Positions 49,281 to 59,850 of a stretch of 64,000 bases of DNA are shown piece after piece. Origin of the DNA: Nageia nagi. Its lineage: Eukaryota > Pinophyta. Each line of letters opens with the position of its first letter. Position 1 is the stretch's first letter. The notes beneath the pieces were generated by a model. The model was not told the origin of the DNA. It made no database searches and saw only the letters and a list, made by a program, of their open reading frames with translations. The translations under genes were made by a program, and so were the position numbers. The stretch is from positions 52,886,001-52,950,000 of the forward strand of contig JBITNC010000001.1 in the NCBI GenBank assembly GCA_050084985.1, in the 5' to 3' direction.

Positions 49281-50053
49281 TTGAATTCTTGTTGAATTCA
49301 TTTTTTATAAAGACTTCACTCCTATGAGGATCTTTTGATTGTATAGTGTTGATCTTTATGTACATTTTTTTTTTGGTTCTCTATGTATGAGGAACTAGTA
49401 TGTGCATGTTGGCATTATTTAGTTATCCACATGAGATGAATTTATTTATACACTCTTGCACTATTTAGTTATCCATGTGTGAGGAACTAGTATGTGCATG
49501 TTGGCACTGTTTACTTATCCATATGTGAAGAACTTGTATGTGCATGATTGGATGTATATTCTATTTTTTATAATGATGATCAACACATGTGTTTCTTATA
49601 TAGCAAGTGACTATGAGTTTGCTTGGCATATTTGTGATGACTTATAGTGCACCATTTGATCAATTTATGGATGGTGTTATTTGATTCATATATATTTTGA
49701 TAATATGAATATATGATGTATCTAATTGATCTTGTGTATGAGTTGCTTGTGGCTTGCATATTTCTTCTTGAGGTTTAGGTTACTTAGTTCATGTATACAA
49801 GCTTATGGAAGCTCATCTTGTCAACTTCTTGTTGAAGGCTACTTCTAGTACATTGAAACCATATATGGTTGATGGATATTGTGTTGTAAACCATTTGTTA
49901 AAATGCTTAACTAGTTGAGTCTTACCTAAGATCTATTACTTCTCAATATGTAAAGTTCTTATCTCCAATTATATCTATTATGGAGGAGAACTCTCTTATT
50001 ATACTCTCTCACTATCTTCTCTATTCTCTACCCAATATTGCATTAAGGGGTAG
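49281..50053 (+). other. 3' UTR of element F with hairpin-type repeats
   Basis: Contains GGTTC...GAACT at 49375-49396, TAGTT...AACTA at 49466-49489, and further ATCCATATGTGAAGAACTTG units. A segment at about 49590-49690 (GTGACTATGAG ... CACCATTTGATCA) corresponds to the 59490-59560 segment of element A. No gene. Confidence 0.7.
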
Positions 50054-50539
50054 TGTTAGAATTCTTAATGCATTATTGTTTAGTATCTAAAAAGTATCTC
50101 ACTTACGTAATTTATCTAAATACCAAAAAGTATTTATAAATACCTTTTTAGTATTTATGAATAAAGTATGTGCAACTTGACCCTTCTTAACCTCATATAA
50201 ACCTTTGGTAAAAAGAAGAGTTAAGGTGAGTTGAGTTAAGGTGGGGTTATCTCCTATAAATAGAGAGCTTTGCCTTGTTGTAAAACATACTTGATGAGAG
50301 CAAAGTTATGCTCATGCCTTGTAGGTTGATGGGAAGAGAAAGAGGTTGTAAGCATTATAAGAACTATTTTTGAGAAGTAAAGATCTTAAGTTAGAGTGGA
50401 GTACTCTCACCTTGAGAGGAACCACTGTACATGATTATCTCTTTCTTATGTGTGATTGAGTGTTTGTCTCTTATGTTGTTACTTGAAGTATAAAGAACAC
50501 TCTAATGTGATCTTAGGTGTGGGTCTTTCATCTCTTTCA
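50054..50539 (+). repeat. 3' LTR of element F (486 bp)
   Basis: Aligns with 34150-34620; TG...CA ends; the TSD copy TGATG follows. Confidence 0.92.
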
Positions 50540-51284
50540 TGATGAGCTTACAATTTTTTGTTCTTGATCCTTCATTACAAATCCTTCTGGTTATTTCATA
50601 TACATATTTTCTTTCAAATCACCATTTAAGAAAGCATTCTTCACATCCATATGATCAAATTTCCATCCATATTGAGATGACTTTGCCAACAAAGAATGAA
50701 TAGTAGCCTATTTTTTGTGGGAGCAAAGGTCTCATCATAGTCAATACCTTCTTTCTATGCAAAACCCTTAGCCACAAGCCTTGATTTATGTTTCTCAAGT
50801 GAACCATATGATATGTACTTATTTGTATACCCATCGCCATTCAATATGTTTGGTTCCATATGGAGGATAAACCAACTTTCATATCCCATTTTTGATATGA
50901 GCATCCTTCCAAACATCATAAGAAAAAGCTTCTTTAAAGGAAGTTAGCTCACAATCAGTAGAGAAGTTCAATTCATAATCAAATAAACATTCCATATCCT
51001 CAACATCATCACCTGAATCTAAATCCTCTCCTTTTCCATCTTCAATTATTTCTCTATAGGAACTTCTAGTTCCCATATTTCCAACTTCATCAGGATGAAC
51101 ACTCTCAAGTGTTTTGGAGAGCCACTTAGGAATCTTCTACGATGTTTCTGGTTGCTCAACAAGTTGAGAAGGTTCTTCATTCTCTTCAAGACTCAACCTA
51201 CCAATCCTATCAATCACATCATCCAAAGGAGCATTTAGAACTGACTAAGAGGAAAGAAATTATTATGGTGGAGGAGGTGCTTGT
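50540..51284 (-). pseudogene. Copia element G, linker to RT start
   Basis: Minus strand: the linker after integrase (50879-51076: CLFDYELNFSTDCEL...TSFKEAFSYDVWKDA), then a frameshifted RT start (near 50830) and the VKNAFLNGDL-type segment (near 50640). It continues at 34149 across F and at 60836 across A. Confidence 0.85.
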
Positions 51285-51792
51285 TGTTAGAATTTGTAAT
51301 GAAATATTGTGAATATCTAAACTCCTTGTAAATTCAATTAATCACTTAAGGGTATGTAGATACCTTAAGAGATTAATAGAATTCTTTAATATGTAGACTT
51401 TGACTTTACCAAAGGAGTTAGTTGGTAGGTTGAAGTTTGGTGGTACATTTAATGTAACCCTAACCTTACCCTTGGGTTAAAGGAAGGTTAGGGAGGTGCT
51501 CTCAACCTATAAATAGAGGGCCTCTCCTCATGTAAAGATATCTAAGTTGTGAGTAAAATTACTCTACTTGGTTGTGTAGGAGAGAGCTAGAAGATAGTTG
51601 TAAGAGAGACATAGATTTGAGAATAAGAGAACTAGTTGTGGATGTACTCCCAAGGAGGGAGGAACCACATTATATTGGTGTCATATTGTGTAAATGATGT
51701 TCTTAGAATTATAGATGTGTTATCTTGTGTACACTTGAGTTTCCTAGTCTAAGGTCCTAGAGGATTTGTTTAGATATAGTTCAAATCCTTCA
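51285..51792 (+). repeat. 5' LTR of element A (508 bp)
   Basis: TGTTAGAATTTG...AATCCTTCA, identical by eye to 60328-60835. TATA box TATAAATA at 51508-51515; transcription should start a few tens of bases after it. Confidence 0.97.
51508..51515 (+). promoter_or_regulatory. TATA box in the 5' LTR of element A
   Basis: CCTATAAATAGAGG, conserved at the same place in the related LTRs at 9186-9668, 60328-60835 and (minus strand) 61126-61575. Confidence 0.75.
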
Positions 51793-51793
51793 A

Positions 51794-51807
51794 TTGGTAT
51801 CAGAGCC
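51794..51807 (+). promoter_or_regulatory. Primer-binding site of element A (tRNA-iMet type)
   Basis: TTGGTATCAGAGCC directly after the LTR. TGGTATCAGAGC is the standard plant copia site, complementary to the 3' end of initiator methionine tRNA. Confidence 0.92.
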
Positions 51808-52258
51808 ACATTGAGGAAGCTCTTTTGGTGTGGAAGCTACATCTTGGAAGTGCTTCATCCTTCTCAAATTTGGAGATCTTCATTCTTCATTGTGAGGTAA
51901 AAGGTTTGCAAAGGTATAACCTTCTATCCTTCTTTAACAAAGTTCATTATGATACTAATCTTTTGTATGATTATGCTAGCTCAATGTCTTAGCAATACCA
52001 TAATATATTTTTGCTATTCTCTTCTTACTAACAAACTTTTATGTTAGTAATCTAATTTTAATGTACAAAGAAAATGTTTTTTTCTTGTGAGCAAAAATAT
52101 ATTATGCTAGCATCTTATTGAAAAGATTTTTTACAATAGTCTTTTATGAACAATATCAAAAAAAGGAGGAAGGTGCAATTTTTTTTACATATTTTATTGT
52201 TGAAATAAAGAGGAGGACAATTTTTTTAAGAGGCACAATAATATATGCTAAGGCTCAA

Positions 52259-52319
<61 letters not shown>

Positions 52320-52689
52320 GTTTTTGGTTAAACATAATCAAAAATATATATCTATATATATATATTTTATTTTGTTTACAATAATCCAAACTCAATTATC
52401 TATATATATTTTTTAGTTTCAATCAAAAATATATATATTTTAAATCTATTTAAACTATAATTAAAAAATATATGTATATTTTGTTTTATAGTTTAAATTC
52501 GTTTACAATATAAAGGGCAAATCAATAAATTTATTATGGTCACGATAAATAAATTAAAACCATATAAATTTATTAAAACCTGTGGCGGGCAATTTATTTA
52601 TTTATTTTTGTTTTGTTTAAAATAATTACAAAAAGTATATATCTATTTTTTATTATTTTAATATTGGTGAGGGCAAATAAAAATAAAAT

Positions 52690-53480
52690 TATTATTGTCA
52701 CGAATTATATTTGGGGGGGTCCAATTTAAATCATATACATTTTTCAACACGGGGGGGGTCCTCCCCGCGCGCGCGGCCTATGGTGGCTCCTCCCACCGCC
52801 GCACCACGCTCCTCCGCCTCCGCCCATGCGTGCAGCTGCTCTCCCGCCCACGCGACCTGCCATGTTTTACGAGCTGCATGCTGCAGCTAACACTTCTTGC
52901 ACTCCCATAATCGCAGGATATGCCCCACATACAGTGTTTGACGTGATGCAGGATGCAGCCTGGTTCTGTGGACTGCAATGCACACAGACTGTACACCCAA
53001 ATGGATTAGTTGCAGCCTCTTTCCTGGACTGCACTGCTCCCAGGCGATGCATAAAATGGCTACGATGTCTCGGTGCCCTTCCAACTCGCCTGCCTGACGT
53101 CGCACGGGCCCATGAACTTTACACTGTCCGTTGTTTGACCCGACGCATGATGCAGACAGAGCTCCTGTGGGATGCCAAGTTCGTAGCCTCTACACACAAT
53201 GACTGGCACACACGTTGTTAGCCACGATGCATGGTGCAGATTGTAATCGCAGGATAGGCATAAAACGGAGGGTCTCCCTCCTCCCTCGCCCTCAGCACTG
53301 GCCTCTGTCACCCCGTTTGCCAGCCACGCCGAGAGCCCTATATGGCCAGATTTCTCGCGACTCGGCTGGTCAACCACCTGCTGGCCGCCCCACATGACCT
53401 CTGCCCGCCACTACTCACGCACCCTCCGCCTTACGCGGCTTCCTTGCCGCCTTGGTCTCTCCTGCCACCTTATTGCAAGT
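52690..53480. other. GC- and CpG-rich patch in the leader of element A
   Basis: Sharp change from AT-rich flanks to GC-rich sequence, with GCGCGCGC near 52768 and many CpG. Overlapping ORFs on both strands (for example 52826-53221 plus, 53060-53395 minus) have no domain I recognise and are most simply a result of few AT-rich stops. GATGCA-type words recur every few dozen bases. Confidence 0.6.
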
Positions 53481-53904
53481 CTTCCAAGTCACCTTAAATG
53501 CCTTAGTTTTGTTTTTTGACCACCTACATATTTTCCCTTCCAAAAAGCAACGTGTCTTTTTGTGGAAAGAACAAGGGGGGGTCATATTTTACACCTACTA
53601 AGCATTTAATGATTATTGACTTAGGACAAAGCATTACAAATCATTTAAAAATTGGGGTATGGGTCTCCTATTGCCACTTGCCCACTTATTCCTATTAAAT
53701 GCCCTTAGGAGTCCTTAGACTCTTTCTCCTATTTTCCTCCACCTTGCATGTTTAATTTAAGTGCATATGCACTCTCTAAGCATGGTTAAAAGGGATAACA
53801 CTTTAAGTAAAAAGGGGGGGCCTTGGTATAAATTTTTTACTTAAATTTTATCTAGATGCATGTATCTTATTTGAAGACTAAAATATGCTTAGGACTTAAA
53901 TTTT

Positions 53905-54090
53905 TAATGCATGATGCATGCTTACTTAAATTTTAAGTCATGATATTAGGACTTAAATTTTTAATGCATGATGCATGCTTACTTAAATTTTAAGTCATGA
54001 TAGAATGCATGTTATAAATATGCTTAGGACTTAAATTTTTAATGCATGATGCATGCTTACTTAAATTTTTAAGTCATGATACAATGCATG
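53905..54090. repeat. Direct repeats in the leader of element A
   Basis: Three copies of a 50-70 bp unit: GGACTTAAATTTTTAATGCA, then TGATGCATGCTTACTTAAAT, then TTTAAGTCATGATA. The TGCATGATGCATGCA core is itself palindromic. Confidence 0.85.
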
Positions 54091-54840
54091 TTATGAATTA
54101 AATACTAAGTAGGACTTAGTTCTTTGTTTAATTCATTAAGTGCTTGAATAAAGTGAGAAAAATATGAACAATGTAAAAGTCCTTTAGGGGTTAGAACAAA
54201 ACCCATTGGACTCAATTTTTTGGCCTTTTTTAAGGTTTCAAGTTCGTGTGGATGGAGTATTTTTCACCTTACTTTATATTTTTTTGCACATTTGCTTATA
54301 CTTGCAATACGCAAAAATGTGAAAAGTAACCCCTAAAATGAATACATCCGCACGTATTTTCCACAACATGACTTGTTTGGGGAGCCATGAGGTGAGGACA
54401 GGGCAGACTGGAGCCCTTTTAGTCCGAAGAACCAAGTGGTGGTAAGTCCGTCTTAATTGCCCCTAAGACCTCTGTTGGATTGGACATAACTCTATTAGGT
54501 GGACAGGCATGTGTGTAGTGATACCACATGTCCGCACGTCCATTCAGGGATTATCCTGATAACCTAGGAGGAAAACTGAAAACCTTAATCAAGATAATTA
54601 AAATGGCCGGTCCAAGATACGTCGGATCCTTGGAAAATAGTAAGTACTTCTCCTTGTGAGAGTATATCACTGACCAAGGTGAACTGGTTGAGGACTGGTA
54701 GTACTTGGGCTCCTCTTGTGTGGGCATCCAGGTGAAGGCCTAATTCTATACAAGAAAACAACCCCAACTTTATTCTTCTACGGATCGTGGTTATAAGTTT
54801 GCACATGTGGGACATGTTTACTTATGTTTGATTTGTATAG

Positions 54841-57800
54841 ATGGAAACTTGTAAAAATTTGCATTCTTATTGCATATTTATTTTTGTACAGACAATGGTT
54901 GAAACCTTCATACCCAAGCACATACTCGACGGTTCCAATAACGGCATATGGGAACCTCGTATGAGAGTTGAGTTACAGGCAAGGAAGCTGTGGCAGACAG
55001 TAAATGAAGATCTAGTTGCTCCTACAGATGAGAAGGCCCTTGAAATTTACAACTCAAAGAATGAGTTAGCAACCTCAATGATCTATCGTGCAGTTTCAGA
55101 TGACATCCTTCTCATGATTTCTTCCTCGACATCAGCAAAAGAAGCTTGGGATAGACTAAAGAAAATTTACCTTGGGTCCAAATTTTCAAGAAGGTTCACC
55201 GTTCTACAAAATTTGTTGCAATATCATCAAGGAGAAGATGAAAGTGCCTCAATCTACTTGAACAAAATCATTGACCTCAGGACACAACTTGTTGGCTGTG
55301 GGTGCGACTGGATCAATGATGAGTTCATGGTCTTCATTATTCTTCAAAGCCTCTCTACAAAGTTCAGTAACTTTGTCACAGTTATGGAAACAAGGCTTGA
55401 TGATGAAGAAGATGTCATCTCACTTGACAACCTCTCTAGACTCCTTCTGAAGCATGAGGAAACGTTGAATAAGAAAATGTTGAACCCTTCTCCAAAGGAC
55501 AATCACATTGCTCTAGGAGCAACTAAAACTCCTTTCAAGAAGAAGTTCAAACATTACAAAGATAACAAATCCTCATCCTCCTTCAGAAAGTATGAGAAAA
55601 AGGGCAACAACAATAGCAACTTCAAGCAAAGGAATGACAAAGCTGGATCAAGCAATCCAACACCTACAGAAAAGTTTGATGAAAATTGTAACTTTTGTGG
55701 CATCTTTGGTCACAAAGAGTATGATTGTCGCAAAAAGAAATATGCTCAAAAAGGCAAGGGACATGTAAATGTGAAACATTTCAATAATACAAAGAAGAAC
55801 AAGCATGCTGCTTCTGTTGCCTACTACTCTACAACTCAAACTATTTCAAATGACTGGATTGTTGATACAGGATGCACTAATCACATGTGTTATGAAAAGG
55901 ATAAGTTTGAAAACTTTCATAAGTACAAAAAGGATGCAGTTGTGATAGGTGATAATACAGTCCTTGATGTTCACGGAATAGGAAGTGTGAAGATTCATGG
56001 AAAGACTCTTGACAATGTCTTTTATGTGCCTAAACTAAGGATGAATCTCATCTCCGTGATTCAGATTACAAGGAAAGGATGCTCATTTGAGTTTACCTCA
56101 CACTCTTGGTGTGTTAAGAAAGGACTTGCCACTTTGATGAAAGGATCAGTAAAGAATGACCTTTATATTGTGGATCAAGTACCTTCAAAGATTTGTCTTG
56201 CTACAAATGTTTGTTCAAAAGGTAATCTTTGGCATCAACGATTAGGACACTTTAACCACAAGAGTATTCAAGCTATGAAAACTCAAGAACTTGTGGAAGG
56301 TTTACCTAATATTTCACCCACAATTGGTCTTTGTGAAAGGTGCATTCTAGGAAAGATGCATAGGCAAAAGTTTGAAAAAGATAAGGCAACTTGGGCTACT
56401 TATCCTCTTCAACTTGTGCATTCAGATTTGATGGGTCCTTTTCAGACTAAGTCACTAGGTGGAGCTTCTTATGTTCTGACCTTCATTGATGACTTCAGTA
56501 GGATGACATTTGGTTATCTACTTGAGCACAAGGATCAAACTTTTGACAGGTTTCAAGACTTCAAGGCACTTGTTGAAAATCAAACTGATTTCAAAGTCAA
56601 GATGCTAAGATCTGATAATGGGGGTGAGTATAATAGCAATGAGTTTAACGACTATTGTGTTAAACACGGGATTAAGCGACAATTCACAATCCCTTACACC
56701 CCTCAGCAAAATGGAGTTGCTGAAAGGAAGAATCGCACGATTATGGAAATGGCAAGATGCATGTTGGGTAACCTTCCTAGTTTCTTATGGGGCGAAGCTG
56801 TTCACACTGCTATTCACACCCTAAATAGGTGTCCTACTAAGGCAGTTGAAGGTAAAACTCCATATGAAGCATGGACAGGAAAGAAACCTAACCTCTCACA
56901 CTTCAGGGTCTTCGGTTGTGATGCATTTGCCTTCATTACTTCAGAGAAAAGAAAGAAGTTGGATCACAGATCAGAAAAATGCATCTTTGTAGGGTATGAC
57001 AATCAACATAGAGGTTACAGGCTATACTCCTCATCCAGTAAAACAGCCTTTGTTTCTAGGGATGTCAAGTTCAATGAACTTCCTGAGGATTCACCTTCTC
57101 ATGATGAGGTATCTGCTTCAGATGATTTTTCACCTGCTCCTAACTGGTTGGATGATAATGTAGAGAAGTCACCACAAGAGCAAAATTCTCCAGCTCAGAG
57201 AATTACAAGAAGTATGACCTTGAACAAATCCTTATTTGCCAAAATTGATGATATGAATGAGCCATCAAATTTCAAAGAAGCTTCCAAGCAAGAGTGCTGG
57301 ATGGAAGCTATGAAAGTTGAGTATGAGGCGCTCATGAAAAATGAAACTTGGGATTTGGTTCCTTATCCCAATGCGAAAAATGTGATTGGAAATAAATGGA
57401 TATATAAGGTCAAGTACAATTCTGATGGAGAAATTGAGAAATACAAAGCAAGGTTAGTGGCCAAAGGATTCGCTCAGCAATATGGTATTGATTATGAGGA
57501 AACCTTTGCTCCTGTGGCCAAGATGCCTACTGTCAGGATCATCCTTGCTCTTTCTGCAGCTCAAGGTTGGAAAGTTTTTCAACTTGATGTCAAGAGTGCC
57601 TTTCTCAATGGTGACTTGGATGTTGAAATCTACATGAATCAACTAGAAGGATTTATTCCCGAAGGAAAAGAGTCTCTTGTATGCAAGCTAAAGAAGTCTT
57701 TGTATGGACTTAAACAAGCACCTAGAGCATGGTACAAGAAAATTTCAGGATTCTTTGCAGATATTGGTTTTTCTAAGTGCTTCTCTGACTCAGATCTCTA

Positions 57801-58806
57801 TGTACTCAATCAAGGAAAAGACGTGGTCTTAATTCTCCTTTATGTGGATGATCTTCTCATAACAGGTAACAATATTGAAATCATCCAAGAGTGCATATCC
57901 AAACTAAAGGCAACATTTGAAATGACTGATCTAGGTCTATTGCATTACTATCTTGGGATGCAAGTCTACCAATACAAAGATTGTACTTATCTTAGTCAAT
58001 CTAAGTATATATCAGACATCTTGCAAAAGTTTGGAATGGAAGAGTGTCGATATGCTACAATACCTATTTCTCTTGGAATCATTGTATCACTGAGCTCAGA
58101 TTCTCAGTTGGCAGATGCTACAGCTTATAGGCAATTGATCGGTAGTCTTCTGTATTTGACTATCTCTCGGCCTGATATTGCCTTTGCAGTAAATCTGATG
58201 GCACGATTCATGCAAAAACCATATGTTGAGCACCTCAACGCTGTTAAGCAAATCTTGAGGTATGTGGCAGGGACTAAGGATCTTGCTCTTAAGTATTCCA
58301 AAGTGCCCTCGATTGTTCTCTCAGGGTTCTCAGATTCTGATTATGGGGGAGATAGAGATGATAGAAAGTCAACCTCTGCATATGTGTTCAGCATTGGTTC
58401 AGGTGCTATCTCTTGGGCTTCCAAGAAGCAACCTACTGTGACTCTTTCTACCACCGAAGCTGAATATCGAGCCATGTCTGTTGCCGCCCAAGAAGCTATT
58501 TGGCTAAGACATCTTCTGAACAAAATTGGGTATCAGCAAAATGGCCCATCTCTTATTTCGTCAGATAATCAATCGGCTATCTCTTTGGCTAAGAATCCTG
58601 TGTTCCATCAGCGAACCAAACATGTAGAAATCCAAGCTCATTTTATCAGGGAGAAGGTTCTAGATGACATCATACACTTGCAGTATTGTCCATCTACTGA
58701 AAACTCCGCTGATTTGTTCACCAAGCCCCTTCCTGAAGCTCAGTTTAGCAAGCTTAGGGATTCTCTCGGGTTGGTGAAGTTGCCCTCAAGGGGGAGTGAA
58801 GCTTGA
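54841..58806 (+). CDS. Copia gag-pol polyprotein of element A, intact
   Basis: An open frame of 1321 codons; the likely start is Met19 (54895), where similarity to the related copies begins (MVETFIPKHILDGSNNGIW) and which follows the acceptor-like site. Domains: Gag with CX2CX4HX4C knuckle (C283, C286, H291, C296); aspartic protease WIVDTG (D342); integrase zinc-binding HHCC (H465, H470, C498, C501); integrase core D529, D592, E628 (DX62DX35E); RT with LDVKSAFLNG (D916) and YVDD (1001-1004); RNase H with D1165, E1206/E1208, D1242. The polyprotein is cut by its own protease to build the particle, copy RNA to DNA and integrate it. No stop, shift or missing catalytic residue was found. Gag and Pol share one frame, so the Gag:Pol ratio must be set another way. 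The last codons overlap the first polypurine copy. Confidence 0.96.
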   Translation: METCKNLHSYCIFIFVQTMVETFIPKHILDGSNNGIWEPRMRVELQARKLWQTVNEDLVAPTDEKALEIYNSKNELATSMIYRAVSDDILLMISSSTSAKEAWDRLKKIYLGSKFSRRFTVLQNLLQYHQGEDESASIYLNKIIDLRTQLVGCGCDWINDEFMVFIILQSLSTKFSNFVTVMETRLDDEEDVISLDNLSRLLLKHEETLNKKMLNPSPKDNHIALGATKTPFKKKFKHYKDNKSSSSFRKYEKKGNNNSNFKQRNDKAGSSNPTPTEKFDENCNFCGIFGHKEYDCRKKKYAQKGKGHVNVKHFNNTKKNKHAASVAYYSTTQTISNDWIVDTGCTNHMCYEKDKFENFHKYKKDAVVIGDNTVLDVHGIGSVKIHGKTLDNVFYVPKLRMNLISVIQITRKGCSFEFTSHSWCVKKGLATLMKGSVKNDLYIVDQVPSKICLATNVCSKGNLWHQRLGHFNHKSIQAMKTQELVEGLPNISPTIGLCERCILGKMHRQKFEKDKATWATYPLQLVHSDLMGPFQTKSLGGASYVLTFIDDFSRMTFGYLLEHKDQTFDRFQDFKALVENQTDFKVKMLRSDNGGEYNSNEFNDYCVKHGIKRQFTIPYTPQQNGVAERKNRTIMEMARCMLGNLPSFLWGEAVHTAIHTLNRCPTKAVEGKTPYEAWTGKKPNLSHFRVFGCDAFAFITSEKRKKLDHRSEKCIFVGYDNQHRGYRLYSSSSKTAFVSRDVKFNELPEDSPSHDEVSASDDFSPAPNWLDDNVEKSPQEQNSPAQRITRSMTLNKSLFAKIDDMNEPSNFKEASKQECWMEAMKVEYEALMKNETWDLVPYPNAKNVIGNKWIYKVKYNSDGEIEKYKARLVAKGFAQQYGIDYEETFAPVAKMPTVRIILALSAAQGWKVFQLDVKSAFLNGDLDVEIYMNQLEGFIPEGKESLVCKLKKSLYGLKQAPRAWYKKISGFFADIGFSKCFSDSDLYVLNQGKDVVLILLYVDDLLITGNNIEIIQECISKLKATFEMTDLGLLHYYLGMQVYQYKDCTYLSQSKYISDILQKFGMEECRYATIPISLGIIVSLSSDSQLADATAYRQLIGSLLYLTISRPDIAFAVNLMARFMQKPYVEHLNAVKQILRYVAGTKDLALKYSKVPSIVLSGFSDSDYGGDRDDRKSTSAYVFSIGSGAISWASKKQPTVTLSTTEAEYRAMSVAAQEAIWLRHLLNKIGYQQNGPSLISSDNQSAISLAKNPVFHQRTKHVEIQAHFIREKVLDDIIHLQYCPSTENSADLFTKPLPEAQFSKLRDSLGLVKLPSRGSEA
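58786..58798 (+). promoter_or_regulatory. Internal copy of the polypurine tract of element A
   Basis: CTCAAGGGGGAGTG at the end of the coding frame repeats the AAGGGGGAGTG at the 3' LTR junction (60319-60329). Counterparts stand at the end of the RNase H region in F, E and B. Confidence 0.7.
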
Positions 58807-58859
58807 ACTTTTGTTAGTGATGACAACTTCACCTCTAAGAGGCTTCTCTTTTGTTGTAC

Positions 58860-59850
58860 ATTCCAGACCTCCGTGGTGAGTTTGCTCTGCGTGAGAAACT
58901 CATTGTACAATTGTTGTTATAGAGTGTTGATTATTTTATACCTCAGTGGTAAGTTTGCTCTGCGTGAGAAACTTGTTGTACAAATTTTGAGCATATAATT
59001 AATATACCTCCGTGGTAAGTTCGCTCTGCGTGACGAACTTGTTGTACATTCTATACCTCCGTGGTGAGTTTGCTCTGCGTGAGAAACTCGTTGTACAATT
59101 TTTATGCTCTATACCTCCGTGGTAAGTTTGCTCTGCGTGAGAAACTTGTTGTACAAATTTTGAGCATATAATTAATATACCTCCGTGGTAAGTTCGCTCT
59201 ACGTGACGAACTTGTTGTACATTCTATACCTCCGTGGTGAGTTTGCTCTGCGTGAGAAACTCGTTGTACAATTTTTATGCTCTATACCTCCGTGGTGAGT
59301 TTGCTCTGCGTGAGAAACTCGTTGTACAATTTTTGAGCATATAATTAATATACCTCCGTGGTAAGTTCGCTCTGCGTGACGAACTTGTTGTACATTCTAT
59401 ACCTCCGTGGTGAGTTTGCTCTGCGTGAGAAACTCGTTGTACAATTTTTATGCTCTATTAATAATCAACACATTTCTATATACAACAGGTGACTATGAGT
59501 GATGGCTTGGCATCTCCGTGATGACTTATAGTGCACCATTGATCAGTTATTTATAAGATGGCATTATTTGATTCTCTTATTTGAATATATGATGCATCTA
59601 ACTGATTTTGTTCATGAGTTGCTTTATACCTCCGTGGTGAGTTTGCTCTGCGTGAGAAACTCGTACAATTTTTATGCTCTATACCTCCGTGGTGAGTTTG
59701 CTCTGCGTGAGAAACTCGTTGTACAATTTTTGAGCATATAATTAATATACCTCCGTGGTAAGTTCGCTCTGCGTGACGAACTTGTTGTACATTCTATACC
59801 TCCATGGTGAGTTTGCTCTGCGTGAGAAACTCGTTGTACAATTTTTATGC
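58860..59850 (+). repeat. Array of 14 hairpin units in the 3' UTR of element A
   Basis: Units start ACCTCCGTGG (first near 58867, last near 59800) and share a GCTCTGCGTGA loop between inverted arms. Three arm types occur: GAGTTT/AAACTC (8 units), AAGTTT/AAACTT (2 units) and AAGTTCG/CGAACTT (4 units). All 14 units keep both arms paired. Units alternate with AT-rich spacers of two kinds (TTGAGCATATAATTAATAT and TTTTATGCTCTAT). The arms would form RNA hairpins in the element transcript. Confidence 0.92.

Larger units (their letters stand above)
34150..50539 (+). mobile_element. Ty1/copia element F, interrupted by element E
   Basis: LTRs at 34150-34620 and 50054-50539; TSD TGATG at 34145-34149 and 50540-50544. 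Own length without E is about 7.6 kb. Contains a PBS (TTGGTATCAAAGCC at 34622-34635), a leader with donor-like GTAA at 34668 and acceptor-like TTTTTGTAG ending at 36642, gag-pol (36645-39687 and 48447-49280), a 3' UTR and a polypurine tract (ATTAAGGGGTAG, 50043-50053). It sits in opposite orientation inside element G. Third LTR family of the window (TGTTAGAATTCCTAATGC). Confidence 0.93.
51897..54891 (+). other. Leader of element A, putative 2995-nt intron
   Basis: Donor-like TGTGAG|GTAA (GT at 51897) and acceptor-like TTTTTGTACAG (AG at 54890-54891) stand at homologous places in B, E and F; D shows the donor. The ATG three bases after the acceptor (54895) starts the conserved gag. Unspliced, the leader holds dozens of upstream ATGs, which would block ribosome scanning. 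Inside are the (TA)n tract 52259-52317, a GC-rich patch 52690-53480, direct repeats with TTAATGCATGATGCATGC at about 53905-54080, and a block conserved with B and E at 54175-54790. Confidence 0.6.

Noticed and set aside
52826-53395. Overlapping ORFs on both strands in the GC-rich leader patch of element A
   Set aside because: Low stop density from GC-richness explains them; no domain, and no matching ORFs in the related patches of B, E or D.
58860-59850. CRISPR-like appearance of the hairpin array
   Set aside because: This is a plant retrotransposon UTR; spacers repeat instead of being unique, and there is no cas context.
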